Source: Candidatus Gemmiger stercorigallinarum
GTDB taxonomy: Bacteria; Bacillota; Clostridia; Oscillospirales; Ruminococcaceae
Reading direction: 5' to 3'
DNA length: 47,549 nt
NCBI GenBank assembly: GCA_019119495.1
Contig: DWWX01000035.1
Location: 1-47,549, forward strand
Positions 8,922 through 17,148 of the stretch are shown in pieces. Position numbers and translations under genes: made by a program. A model generated the notes under the pieces. That model had not been told where the DNA came from. It saw nothing but the letters and a program-made list of their open reading frames with translations, and made no database searches. How positions within the stretch are numbered: the first letter of the stretch is position 1; each line of letters opens with the position of its first letter.

Positions 8922-9173
8922 TTACTGCCGCACGTAATCCCGCACCAGCGCCTGCAGCAGATCGTCGCGGTCCACACGGCGGATCAGCGCGCGGGCGTTT
9001 TTGTAGGTGGTGATATAGGTCGGGTCCTCCGACAGGATATAGCCGACCAGCTGGTTGATGGGGTTATAGCCCTTCTCCTCCAGTGCGCTGTACACCTGAA
9101 GAACGACCTTTTTGATCTCCTCGTCCTTTTCGTCCCGGATCGAAAAAATTGCGGTAGGCTCAGAAATGGCCAT
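8922..9173 (-). CDS. ireB: IreB family regulatory phosphoprotein (UPF0297)
   Basis: IreB is a small Firmicute protein phosphorylated by the PASTA kinase IreK in enterococci, where it influences cephalosporin resistance; the family was formerly UPF0297/YrzL. The 83-residue protein contains FSIRDEKDEEIKKVVLQVYS, ALEEKGYNPINQLVGYILSE and DPTYITTYKNARALIRRVDR, which are the family core. Start MAISEP was chosen because GGGAGGGG precedes it; upstream in-frame residues are unlike the family. In many genomes it precedes yrrK (ruvX); here it stands alone with its own promoter and terminator. Confidence 0.93.
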   Translation of the reverse strand: MAISEPTAIFSIRDEKDEEIKKVVLQVYSALEEKGYNPINQLVGYILSEDPTYITTYKNARALIRRVDRDDLLQALVRDYVRQ

Positions 9174-9238
9174 GGCAATACCCCTCCCTTGGCATAAGCG
9201 GCCCTTGCGGACACGCAAAATCGTATTCTATGCAGACT

Positions 9239-9267
9239 ATTATATACGAAACTGCCGTGTTTCGCAA
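9239..9267 (-). promoter_or_regulatory. Probable promoter of ireB
   Basis: Read on the minus strand: TTGCGA, 17-bp spacer, TATAAT (complement of ATTATA at 9239-9244). It lies about 65 bp upstream of the ireB start in a locally AT-rich stretch. Confidence 0.7.
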
Positions 9268-9332
9268 GTGGAATCCGACCTTTTTTGGGCCGATTGTCAA
9301 ATCTTTCGCGCCTGCCGTGTCTGGCAGGGCTG

Positions 9333-10463
9333 TCAGCCGGCGATGACCCGGCCTTTTTGGATGACCTTTTGGATGTTCAGCTCCCGGTCAGCCAGAATCA
9401 CATTGCCATACCGTCCCGGGGTCAGGGAGCCGTAATCGCCGTCCACGCCGATGCTCCGGGCGGGATTCTCGCTGGCGGCGCGCACGGCATCCACCAGCGG
9501 CACGTCCATATCCAGCACGGCACGGCGCATGCAGTCGTACAGGCAGGTGGCGCTGCCCGCGATCACGCCGGGATGCTCGGTCAGGGTGGCGCGGGGGCCT
9601 TTCACCGTCACGGCCTGGCCGCCCAGGCTGTACTGGCCGTCAGGCAGGCCGCAGGCCATCATGCTGTCGGCGATCAGCACCACGCGGTCGGCGCCGAAGG
9701 TGTTGAAGGTGAAGCGCACCATGGCCGGGTGGATGTGCACGCCGTCGGTGATCAGCTCCACCTCAGCGTGGTCCTCCAGCGCGGCGATGATGGGCCCCGG
9801 CTCCCGGTGGGTGATGCCCGGCATGGCGTTGTACAGGTGGGTCATGTGGGACGCGCCGGCGGCGAACGCCTTTTTGGCGGTCTCGTAACTGGTGCAGGTG
9901 TGGGCGATGGAGATGCGCACCTCGCCGCGGCAGCGGGCGATAAAGTCCAGCGCGCCGTCCTCCTCCGGGGCCATGTCCACCAGCTTGATCAGCCCGCCGG
10001 CCCGCTCCTGCAGGCGGCGGAACATGTCCACGTCGGCCTTGTGCAGATACTTGGGGTTCTGCGCGCCGATTTTGTCCGGGCTGATGAAGGGGCCTTCCAT
10101 GTTGATGCCTACCAGGTCGGCGCCGCGGCCGTTTTTGTGGGCCGCCGCCGCGTCCATGATGCCGCCCAGGATCTCCTCGCTGTAGGTCATGGTGGCGGGG
10201 CAGATGGCAAGCACGCCTTTGCTGGCTTCAAAGTCCGCCAGCGCCTGAATGGCCTCCTCGCTGGCGTCGCAGAAATCGTGGCCCACCGCGCCGTGGAAAT
10301 GCAGGTCCAGCAGGCCCGGCAGGGCATACAGGCCCTCCGCGTCGATGATCTCCTCATCCAGCTGCGGCGCTGCGCCGAACACGATCCGGCCGCCGCGGAT
10401 GACGATGTCCCCCTTGGCAAACACGTGCTGCGGGGTGTAAACCATTGCGTTTTTGATAATCAT
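9333..10463 (-). CDS. nagA: N-acetylglucosamine-6-phosphate deacetylase
   Basis: NagA removes acetate from GlcNAc-6-P to give GlcN-6-P. The 376-residue amidohydrolase shows GLYALPGLLDLHFHGAVGHD (the metal-binding H-x-H of the TIM barrel), NMEGPFISPDKIGAQN with the metal-binding Glu, AHTCTSYE, HLYNAMPG, and LIADSMMACGLPDGQY with the catalytic Asp. The C-terminal small beta domain ends with NIQKVIQKGRVI. It lies 31 bp downstream of nagB on the same strand, so nagB-nagA form one transcript that completes conversion of imported GlcNAc-6-P to fructose 6-phosphate. Confidence 0.95.
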   Translation of the reverse strand: MIIKNAMVYTPQHVFAKGDIVIRGGRIVFGAAPQLDEEIIDAEGLYALPGLLDLHFHGAVGHDFCDASEEAIQALADFEASKGVLAICPATMTYSEEILGGIMDAAAAHKNGRGADLVGINMEGPFISPDKIGAQNPKYLHKADVDMFRRLQERAGGLIKLVDMAPEEDGALDFIARCRGEVRISIAHTCTSYETAKKAFAAGASHMTHLYNAMPGITHREPGPIIAALEDHAEVELITDGVHIHPAMVRFTFNTFGADRVVLIADSMMACGLPDGQYSLGGQAVTVKGPRATLTEHPGVIAGSATCLYDCMRRAVLDMDVPLVDAVRAASENPARSIGVDGDYGSLTPGRYGNVILADRELNIQKVIQKGRVIAG

Positions 10464-10494
10464 GGCAAATCGCCTCGTTTCCTGGATGATGAGG

Positions 10495-11223
10495 TCAGAT
10501 CAGGCTCAGGGCCTCGGCGTCGCCCACCAGCGTGAAGTCGGGGTGCATCTGCAGGATGGAAGCGGGCACCTCCGGCGTGACCGGGCCAAAGAACGCCTTT
10601 TTGATGATCTCGGCCTTGCCGGCGCCGTTGGCCACCAGCAGCACCTTGCGGGCCTGCATAATGGTCTTGATGCCCATGGTGTAGGCCTGCTTGGGCACCA
10701 GGTCCACATTGCCGTCAAAGAAACGCTTGTTGGCCTCGATGGTCTCCTGGGTCAGGTCGACGCAGTGGGTGCCCAGCTCAAAGGCGGCGCCCGGCTCGTT
10801 GAAGCCGATGTGGCCGTCGTGGCCGATGCCCAGCAGCTGCAGGTCGATGCCGCCCACATTGTGGATGACCTCGTCGTAACGCTTGCACTCGGCCGCGGCG
10901 TCCAGGTTGGTGCCGTCAGGCAGGTTGATGCGGGCGGGGTCGATGTTGACGTGGTCAAAGAAATTGTCGTGCATGAAGCTCCAGTAGCTCTGGGGATTCT
11001 CACGCGGCAGACCGCGGTATTCGTCCAGGTTGACGGTGGTCACTTCCGAAAAGTCCACGTCGCCCTTGTTGTACCAGTCGATCAGCTGCTGATAGGTGCC
11101 CACGGGGGTGCCGCCGGTGGCCAGGCCCAGCACGCAGTTGGGCTTCATGATGACCTGGGCCGAGATAATGTTGGCCGCTTTGCGGGACATATCCTTGTAG
11201 TCTTTTGCGCGGATGATCTTCAT
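10495..11223 (-). CDS. nagB: Glucosamine-6-phosphate deaminase
   Basis: NagB isomerises and deaminates glucosamine 6-phosphate to fructose 6-phosphate and ammonia. The 242-residue length is that of Firmicute NagB, which lacks the allosteric tail of the E. coli enzyme. Motifs: CVLGLATGGTPVGTYQQLI near residue 30 (phosphate loop), VNLDEYRGLP with catalytic Asp, and LLGIGHDGHIGFNEPGAAF containing the active-site His and Glu. AGGAG-like sequence precedes the ATG. It heads the nagBA operon next to the PTS permease gene on the same strand. Confidence 0.96.
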   Translation of the reverse strand: MKIIRAKDYKDMSRKAANIISAQVIMKPNCVLGLATGGTPVGTYQQLIDWYNKGDVDFSEVTTVNLDEYRGLPRENPQSYWSFMHDNFFDHVNIDPARINLPDGTNLDAAAECKRYDEVIHNVGGIDLQLLGIGHDGHIGFNEPGAAFELGTHCVDLTQETIEANKRFFDGNVDLVPKQAYTMGIKTIMQARKVLLVANGAGKAEIIKKAFFGPVTPEVPASILQMHPDFTLVGDAEALSLI

Positions 11224-11280
11224 AGAAAATGCAACTCCTTTTCCATTGCCGGCTTTGCCAGAGAGCCGGTTTCTTTTTCC

Positions 11281-11309
11281 AGTATAGCATTGTCTGCGGA
11301 TGGTGTACA
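11281..11309 (-). promoter_or_regulatory. Probable promoter of nagBA
   Basis: Read on the minus strand: TGTACA, 17-bp spacer ending in TGC, then TATACT, giving an extended -10 (TGCTATACT). It lies about 58 bp upstream of nagB. No NagR/YvoA-type operator is obvious to me. Confidence 0.7.
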
Positions 11310-11353
11310 GCCATGGATAAAAAAATCCACAGCGCGGCAGGGAAAATAAAGAT

Positions 11354-11383
11354 GCCGCGGACGGGCGTCAGCCCGCCCGCGGC
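11354..11383 (-). terminator. Terminator after the PTS gene
   Basis: GCCGCGG-CGGGC / GCCCG-CCGCGGC form a 12-bp stem with one mismatch. On the minus strand it is followed by ATCTTTATTTT. It separates the PTS transcript from the nagBA promoter. Confidence 0.7.
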
Positions 11384-11440
11384 GGAAGTCCAGAGGGAGG
11401 AACCAGAACTCCCAACAGGAATGTGCCGATCAGAGGCGCA

Positions 11441-12916
11441 TTACAGCATCTTCTTCAGCTCGTCGTAAACAAACTGGACATTCATGCCAATGACGACCTG
11501 CACGGCGTTTTTGCTCGGCTTGATGACACCGGCAGCACCGGCAGCCTTGACTGCTTTGTCGTCCACGACGGTGGAATCCTTCACGTCAAAGCGCAGGCGG
11601 GTGGCGCAGTAGTCCACGTTGGAGATGTTCTCCTTGCCGCCCACAGCAGCCAGCACGCCGGAAGCAATGGCGGTAAAGTCGTTGTTGGCCAGCTGGGCGG
11701 GGGCGGCGGCATCGCTGTCGTCATCCTCGCGGCCGGGGGTCTTCAGGTCAAAGATCTTGATGGCGAAGTAGAACACCACAAAGAAGACAAGCGCAGCCGC
11801 AATGCCCAGAGGAATGATCATCCAGGTATTGTTGGCGGCGGGCAGGCTGGCCGAGAAGAACAGGTCGGTGAAGCCGGCCGAGAAGCTGAAGCCGGCGCGG
11901 AAGCCGGAGTAGTAGGTGATAACGGTGAAGATGCCGTACAGCAGGGCGTAGACCACATACAGCGGGAACGCCAGGAACATGAAGCCGAACTCGAAGGGCT
12001 CGGTAACGCCGCAGACGAAAGCGCAGATGGCGGCGGAGCCGACCAGGCCGAAGGCGACCTTGCGCTTTTCAGGCTTGGCAGTGGCGATCATGGCGGCAGC
12101 GGCGCCGGGAACACCGAACATCATGCAGGGGAAGAAGCCGGACATATACATACCCAGGCTCCAGGTGATCTCGTTGCCATTGGTGCCGATGTCGCCGGTG
12201 ACCAGGCCGGCCCAGAAGTTTTTCAGGTCGCCGATGCCGACGGTATCGAACCAGAAAATGTTGTTGACCGCATGGTGCAGACCGAACGGGATGAGCAGGC
12301 GGTTGAGGAAGGCGTACAGGCCGGCGCCGATGGCACCCATGTTCAGGATGCCGTTGCCGATGGCCATCAGGCCGCCGTAAACAACAGGCCAGATGAACAG
12401 CAGGATGGCTGCAACGATGATCGAGAACACGGCGGTGACGATGGCGACGCAGCGTTTGCCGCTGAAGAAAGCCAGCCAGTCAGGCAGCTTGGTGCTCTTG
12501 AACTTGTTGTAGCAGACAGCGCCGATAATGCCGGCGATGATGCCGATGAACTGGTTCTGGATGTTGTTGAACGCAATGTTCGCCTCGGCGCCGGTGATGG
12601 TGGCGACGACGGTGGGGTCCAGCAGCTTGGTGATCATCAGCCAGGAAACCAGGCCGGACAGACCAGCGGTGCCGTCCTTATCGTCGGCCAGGCCAACGGC
12701 AACGCCGACGGCAAACAGCCAGGACATGTTGTCGATCAGGGCGCCGCCGGCCTTCACCAGGAAGAAACCGATGATCTGAACGATGCCGGTAACGTCGCCG
12801 CCCTGCATGGTAGCCGGGCACATCAGGTAACCGATGCCCATCAGGATACCACAGATAGGAAGCGCGGCAACCGGCAGCATCAGGGCTTTGCCCAGCTTCT
12901 GCAATTGCTTCATCAT
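11441..12916 (-). CDS. nagE: PTS transporter EIICB, N-acetylglucosamine/glucose family
   Basis: A 491-residue membrane permease of the phosphotransferase system. The N-terminal EIIC domain (start MMKQLQKLGKALMLPVAALP, about 10 membrane segments, with PFGLHHAVNNIFWFDT in the substrate region) is followed by a C-terminal EIIB domain whose phosphorylated Cys lies in NVDYCATRLRFDVKD. No EIIA domain is fused, so a separate EIIA is needed. GlcNAc specificity is inferred from nagB and nagA just downstream. TAGGAGG lies 10 bases before the ATG pair at 12914-12916, which decides the start over an upstream Met with no room for a site. Confidence 0.88.
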   Translation of the reverse strand: MMKQLQKLGKALMLPVAALPICGILMGIGYLMCPATMQGGDVTGIVQIIGFFLVKAGGALIDNMSWLFAVGVAVGLADDKDGTAGLSGLVSWLMITKLLDPTVVATITGAEANIAFNNIQNQFIGIIAGIIGAVCYNKFKSTKLPDWLAFFSGKRCVAIVTAVFSIIVAAILLFIWPVVYGGLMAIGNGILNMGAIGAGLYAFLNRLLIPFGLHHAVNNIFWFDTVGIGDLKNFWAGLVTGDIGTNGNEITWSLGMYMSGFFPCMMFGVPGAAAAMIATAKPEKRKVAFGLVGSAAICAFVCGVTEPFEFGFMFLAFPLYVVYALLYGIFTVITYYSGFRAGFSFSAGFTDLFFSASLPAANNTWMIIPLGIAAALVFFVVFYFAIKIFDLKTPGREDDDSDAAAPAQLANNDFTAIASGVLAAVGGKENISNVDYCATRLRFDVKDSTVVDDKAVKAAGAAGVIKPSKNAVQVVIGMNVQFVYDELKKML

Positions 12917-13280
12917 AAGAAACATTCCTCCTAAAATCTCTCGCAATCTACGAACGCAATGTCAGGCAGTCTGGTTCCACTGGCCTGGACACTTTGTTAA
13001 ACAAATATTAACATATTCGTAACAAAAAAGAAAGAGAATTTTTGCAAGATTGGGTGAAATCACAAAAAACAGCCCTGAATCTTGTGGAGTATTTTGTAAA
13101 AACTGTAAAAATGTCTCTATTGATATGCAGGAAACGCTCATTGGCAGGGCAGCAGGCCTGGCAAGACGGAAACTGCAGCCGCCCGAACGAGGAGAAAACC
13201 CAATGTCCTTATATGGATATGCAGGATCTGCGCGCAAGTATGCTGTTCGCCCCGGCAGGCCGCGGGGCAGGGCGGGCAAG
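12917..13280 (-). promoter_or_regulatory. Upstream region of the PTS gene with inverted repeat
   Basis: This 364-bp stretch between the PTS gene and cutC carries no convincing gene. It includes an AT-rich segment (about 12990-13115). An inverted repeat GTTAA-N7-TTAAC at 12996-13012 lies about 80 bp upstream of the PTS start where a promoter would be expected, and is a candidate repressor operator. The part next to cutC is GC-rich without features I can name. Confidence 0.4.
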
Positions 13281-14051
13281 TCAGACGGCGGCGTCCAGCG
13301 CGGCGCGGGCGGCGCGCACTGCGGCCTCGCTGGTCTGCTGGATGTGCCATTCATCCAGGCCGGGCAGCCCCATGGGGACGCCCTCGCGCCGGAAACGCAT
13401 GCGGCTTTCCAATTCGATCTTGCCGCTCATGTGGAAAGCCGCCGCCCCCGGCAGGCCGGCACGCAGCCTGCGGATGGCCTCGGCGTTCACCCCTGCGCCG
13501 ATCAGCACCTGCGGGCCGCCGATCTCGTCCCGCAGGGCAAGCAGCTGTTCCAGCATTTTTTCGCCGGCCAGGCAGTTGGCTGCAGCGCCGCTGGTCAGCA
13601 CCGTGTCGATGCCCAGGGCGGCGGCGTCCCGGTAGGTCTGCAGCGGGTCGCGGCTGACGTCGATGGCGCGGTGCAGGGTCAGGCCGGCACCCTCCGCTGC
13701 CCGGCACAGCCGGCCGGTGGCGTCCATATCCAGGCCGCCGCCGGCAGTCAGTGCCCCGATGACAAAACCGTCCGCACCGGCACTGTGCAGGGCCGTGATT
13801 TGGCGGCACAGCAGTTGGATCTCATCCTCGGTGTACAAAAAATCACCCGGCCGGGGGCGCATCAGGCAGCGGATGGGGATGGCGCTTTCAGCACGGATCT
13901 GGCGCAGCAGCTCGGCCCAGGGGGTCAGCCCGCCGACAGCCAGGGCGCTGCACAGCTCCAGGCGGTCGGCGCCGCCGCGTACTGCGGCCATGGCGGATGC
14001 AAAACTGTCAACACAAACTTCCAGCAGCGGGCGCGGGGATGGAACAGACAC
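13281..14051 (-). CDS. cutC: CutC family copper homeostasis protein
   Basis: CutC is a cytoplasmic TIM-barrel protein tied to copper tolerance in some bacteria; its chemistry is not settled. The 256-residue protein has LEVCVDSFASAMAAVRGGAD, RLELCSALAVGGLTP, IPIRCLMRPRPGDFLYTEDE, ADGFVIGALTAGGGLDM and LTLHRAIDVSRDP, all family signatures, then VLTSGAAAN and ILIGAGVN-like strands. The start is GTG with AGAGGTG upstream. It stands alone, transcribed away from the small membrane protein. Confidence 0.92.
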   Translation of the reverse strand: MSVPSPRPLLEVCVDSFASAMAAVRGGADRLELCSALAVGGLTPWAELLRQIRAESAIPIRCLMRPRPGDFLYTEDEIQLLCRQITALHSAGADGFVIGALTAGGGLDMDATGRLCRAAEGAGLTLHRAIDVSRDPLQTYRDAAALGIDTVLTSGAAANCLAGEKMLEQLLALRDEIGGPQVLIGAGVNAEAIRRLRAGLPGAAAFHMSGKIELESRMRFRREGVPMGLPGLDEWHIQQTSEAAVRAARAALDAAV

Positions 14052-14266
14052 AGGGCACCTCTTTCCGGCCGGCAGGCGGCAAAAGCCTAGCCGGCCTGTG
14101 ATCTTATAGTGACAGTATCACAATAGCATATTCGCCCGGCCATGGCAAACACAAAACCCTGCCAGCCTGTTACCCGGCCGGAATGGGAGAAAACGGCAGG
14201 GCAGGGCAGCAGGGCCTTGTGCAGTTATATGAAATGCCCAAAGGGGGGCAGCAAGGAGGGGAAGGT

Positions 14267-14533
14267 TCAGGCGGCGTGCCGTCTGCCCGGCACCACGCGC
14301 AGCGGCACCTTGGGATGGGCAGCAGACCGGCGGCGGGCAGCTGCCCTGGCCGGCTGCGCTGTCAGCAAAGCAGCCAGCAGATTTACGCCGACAAAGGAAC
14401 CGCCAGCATACCCCAAAGCGGCCAACAGCCCTATGCTGCCCTGGATGGCGGCGCTGAGCAGGAAAAACAGCAGAGCAGCTTCCAGCAGGAACAGAAAATT
14501 GCATACGACGGTTTTGAATCCGGAATGTTTCAT
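14267..14533 (-). CDS. Small two-helix membrane protein
   Basis: An 88-residue protein with two hydrophobic stretches, about residues 10-32 (VCNFLFLLEAALLFFLLSAA) and 35-57 (GLLAALGYAGGSFVGVNLLA), then an Arg/Ala-rich basic tail (residues 60-88), suggesting an inner-membrane hairpin with a cytoplasmic tail. I do not recognise a family. The start follows GGGAGGCC at good spacing. It is divergent from the XRE-S24 repressor, and a consensus-like promoter with a CAAC-N5-GTTG palindrome in its spacer lies just upstream, so it is likely the repressor's regulatory target. Function is unknown. Confidence 0.55.
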   Translation of the reverse strand: MKHSGFKTVVCNFLFLLEAALLFFLLSAAIQGSIGLLAALGYAGGSFVGVNLLAALLTAQPARAAARRRSAAHPKVPLRVVPGRRHAA

Positions 14534-14610
14534 GGTAGAGGCCTCCCACAGCTCGATAAGGTAAGAAGATCTGCGCACCGTTTGGGTGCACCGCAAATGC
14601 AGAAAGAATA

Positions 14611-14735
14611 CAACGTATGGTTGTTTGATGGCTCCATTTTATAACAACAAATAGTTGTTGTCAAGACTCGGATCACAACTTTTTATTGTAAAATTTCGAA
14701 AAGGTCTTTACAAAAACGACGAATGGTTGTATACT
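14611..14735. promoter_or_regulatory. Divergent promoter region with four CAAC-N5-GTTG operators
   Basis: Two promoters face outward. Minus strand: TTGACA (14659-14664), 17 bp, TAAAAT (14636-14641), serving the small membrane protein. Plus strand: TTTACA (14707-14712), 17 bp, TATACT (14730-14735), serving the repressor. A palindrome CAAC-N5-GTTG occurs at 14611-14623 (exact), 14645-14657 (exact, inside the minus spacer), 14676-14688 (CAAC-N5-ATTG) and 14717-14729 (CGAC-N5-GTTG, inside the plus spacer). The placement is that of an autoregulated repressor operator set. Confidence 0.75.
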
Positions 14736-14789
14736 GGCGATAATACAAACTGTACAGCGGCAGCCCGATGGGCAGGAAGGTTGGTTTTT

Positions 14790-15410
14790 ATGTTTTCAGA
14801 TCGCTTGAAACAGGCCCGCAAGCGCAAAAAGCTCAGCCAGGCAGAGCTTTCGCGCCAGCTTGGTGTGACCCAGCAGGCGGTCGGCAAATGGGAGACCGGG
14901 CGTTCCACGCCTGACCCGGTTACGGTGGCCCGCCTGGCGGAACTGCTGGATACCACCACCGACGTCCTGCTGGGGCTTCAGCAGCCGGATTTTGCCCCGC
15001 CGGTGGGCCAGCGCACCCCGTACAACGAGAGCCCCATCCCCGTGGTGGGCACCGTGCGGGCCGGGTACGGCGCCCTTGCCTTTGAGGAGGATTACGGTAC
15101 CGAGTATGCCTGCGTAAAGGACCCGGACAACTACTTCTACCTTGTGGTCAAGGGGGACAGCATGGAGCCGCGCATCTCGGACGGCGACCTGGCCCTGGTG
15201 CACCGCCAGCCTACCCTGGAAAACGGCGAGCTGGGCGTTATGGTCTACGGCACCGACGGCGAGGGAACCTTAAAGAAGTACCTTCGCCGCGGCAATGCCG
15301 TGGTGCTGCATCCCTTTAACCCTGCCTACGAGGATCTGGTCATCAAGGGGGAAGAGCTGGATCACCTGTACATTGCCGGCAAAGTGGTCGAGACAAAGAC
15401 CAAGTGGTGA
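14790..15410 (+). CDS. XRE-S24 (LexA/CI-like) autoproteolytic repressor
   Basis: The 206-residue protein has an N-terminal XRE helix-turn-helix (RLKQARKRKKLSQAELSRQL, GVTQQAVGKWETGRSTP) and a C-terminal S24 peptidase domain. The self-cleavage Ala-Gly bond is in TVRAGYGA, the nucleophile Ser in KGDSMEPRI and the general-base Lys in EGTLKKYLRR. This is the architecture of SOS-type or phage-type repressors inactivated by RecA-stimulated cleavage. It is more like an XRE-S24 repressor than a canonical LexA, whose DNA-binding domain is a winged helix. AGGAAGG precedes ATG 14790. It probably represses itself and the divergent membrane protein. Confidence 0.85.
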   Translation: MFSDRLKQARKRKKLSQAELSRQLGVTQQAVGKWETGRSTPDPVTVARLAELLDTTTDVLLGLQQPDFAPPVGQRTPYNESPIPVVGTVRAGYGALAFEEDYGTEYACVKDPDNYFYLVVKGDSMEPRISDGDLALVHRQPTLENGELGVMVYGTDGEGTLKKYLRRGNAVVLHPFNPAYEDLVIKGEELDHLYIAGKVVETKTKW

Positions 15411-15780
15411 TGGACAGCGGAAAGAACTTCCGCTCTGGTATTTATGATACCAGGTGTTGTGTCCCATAACAGGGACAAACAAGGGAAAGAACCGATATGA
15501 TCGGGCGATAAAACGGACTGCGATCGGCCTGCGGCGGTTCGTTCGCCGGATATAATAGGGCCTCTGCACACCGTATGGCACAGGTGCGCAGGGGCAGCGG
15601 GAAAATAAAATAGATCATGCGGTTTTCTGCCCATGGAAGCGATGGAAGCTTCCGCACCGGGGCAGGGGGCTTGGTTTTTTGTACCTGTTTTGATGTGCCG
15701 GCCGGGGCTGTCCAATCATCGGAGCCGGGCAGGGCGGGCAGACCGGCAGGCAAAGCGGCAGTTTGCGGGAGGAACGAGGG
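15411..15780 (+). other. Intergenic region between repressor and radical-SAM gene
   Basis: This 370-bp stretch has no convincing gene. Two small hairpins (CTGGTAT/ATACCAG, 15434-15452, and TGTCCC/GGGACA near 15460-15477) follow the repressor without a T-run. A good -10 TATAAT at 15551-15556 lacks a -35 match at 17 bp; it could start the radical-SAM transcript with a leader of about 220 nt. Confidence 0.4.
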
Positions 15781-17148
15781 ATGCTCACACTGGAGCAAAA
15801 GCTGGAAATTCTGGCCGACAGCGCCAAGTATGATGTGGCCTGTACCTCCAGTGGCGTGGAGCGGGCCGGGCGGCATGGCAGCCTGGGCAGCTGCAGCGCG
15901 GCCGGTATCTGCCATTCCTTCACCCCGGACGGGCGCTGTGTCTCGCTGCTGAAGGTGCTGTACTCCAATGCATGCAGTTACGATTGCAGCTACTGCGTCA
16001 ACCGCCGCACCAACGATGTGCCCCGCGCCACCTTTGCCCCGCGGGAACTGGCCGAGCTGACCATCGGTTTTTACCGGCGCAATTACATCGAGGGGCTGTT
16101 CCTTTCCAGCGCGGTGCTGGGCAGCCCGGATGCCACGATGGAGCGCATGATCGAGGCGCTGCGCATCCTGCGGGAGGAATACCGTTTCCGCGGTTATATC
16201 CATGCCAAAGCTATTCCGGGTGCCGATCCGCTGCTGGTGCGGCGGCTGGGCTTTTTGGCGGACCGGCTTTCGGTCAATATTGAGCTGCCCAGCGCCGGCA
16301 GCCTGCAGCGCCTGGCGCCGGACAAAACGCGCGGGGCGGTGCTTGCCCCCATGCGCCAGATCGCCGCAGAGCGGGAGCAGAACAGCCGGGACCTGCAGCT
16401 GTACCGCTCCGCGCCGGAATTTGCGCCGGCCGGGCAGAGCACCCAGATGATCATCGGGGCCTCGCCGGAAAGCGACCGGCAAATATTGCATCTGACGCAG
16501 GCGCTGTATCGCAAATATTCGCTCAAACGGGTATTTTATTCGGCCTATCTGCCGGTGGTGCAGGACCCGCGGCTGCCTGCCGTGACCACCCGGCCGCCTC
16601 TGCTGCGGGAACACCGGCTTTACCAGGCCGACTGGCTGCTGCGCTTTTATCATTTTACCGCTGAGGAACTGCTGACCGAGGCAGAGCCAAACTTTAACCC
16701 ATATCTGGACCCCAAATGCAACTGGGCACTGCAGCACCCGGAGGCTTTCCCGGTGGAGGTGAACAGCGCCCCCAAAGAATTGCTGCTGCGGGTGCCGGGC
16801 ATTGGCCCCAAAAGCGCGCTGCGCATCTTAAAGGCCCGCAGAATGCAGCGCCTGGGCATGGACGAACTGAAGCGCATCGGTGTGGTGCTCAAGCGGGCGC
16901 AGTATTTTATCACCTGCAGAGGGTATCTGGGAGCGCACGGCACACGGGCCGAGATCGCCGGGGCGCTGGTGGACCCCAAGGCGTTTGGCGTAGGGGTGCA
17001 GCAGCTGAGCCTGGACGACTGCATGCCCCGCGCGCTGCCCGACGCCGCGCCGGAGCTGCACCGTCTGACCGGGCAGGGAATGGACGCCTGGCAGGCGGCC
17101 AGGGCGCTGAAACAGGAGGCGGTCACGTGCATTACCAGGCGGATGTGA
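15781..17148 (+). CDS. Putative DNA modification/repair radical SAM protein
   Basis: The 455-residue protein carries the radical-SAM 4Fe-4S motif CSYDCSYC (CX3CX2C) near residue 65, in the context LYSNACSYDCSYCVNRRTND, the hallmark of the family annotated as DNA modification/repair radical SAM. A helix-hairpin-helix near residue 340 (LLLRVPGIGPKSALRILKAR) supports contact with DNA. The reaction is not known. ATG 15781 is preceded by GGGAGGAACGAGGG. The gene overlaps its downstream partner by 22 bp and the pair is widely conserved together in Firmicutes, suggesting a two-protein repair or modification activity. Confidence 0.88.
   Translation: MLTLEQKLEILADSAKYDVACTSSGVERAGRHGSLGSCSAAGICHSFTPDGRCVSLLKVLYSNACSYDCSYCVNRRTNDVPRATFAPRELAELTIGFYRRNYIEGLFLSSAVLGSPDATMERMIEALRILREEYRFRGYIHAKAIPGADPLLVRRLGFLADRLSVNIELPSAGSLQRLAPDKTRGAVLAPMRQIAAEREQNSRDLQLYRSAPEFAPAGQSTQMIIGASPESDRQILHLTQALYRKYSLKRVFYSAYLPVVQDPRLPAVTTRPPLLREHRLYQADWLLRFYHFTAEELLTEAEPNFNPYLDPKCNWALQHPEAFPVEVNSAPKELLLRVPGIGPKSALRILKARRMQRLGMDELKRIGVVLKRAQYFITCRGYLGAHGTRAEIAGALVDPKAFGVGVQQLSLDDCMPRALPDAAPELHRLTGQGMDAWQAARALKQEAVTCITRRM

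Noticed and set aside
14790-15410. Calling the S24 repressor LexA
   Set aside because: Its DNA-binding part is an XRE/Cro-type helix-turn-helix rather than the LexA winged helix, and the operators differ from the Firmicute SOS box.
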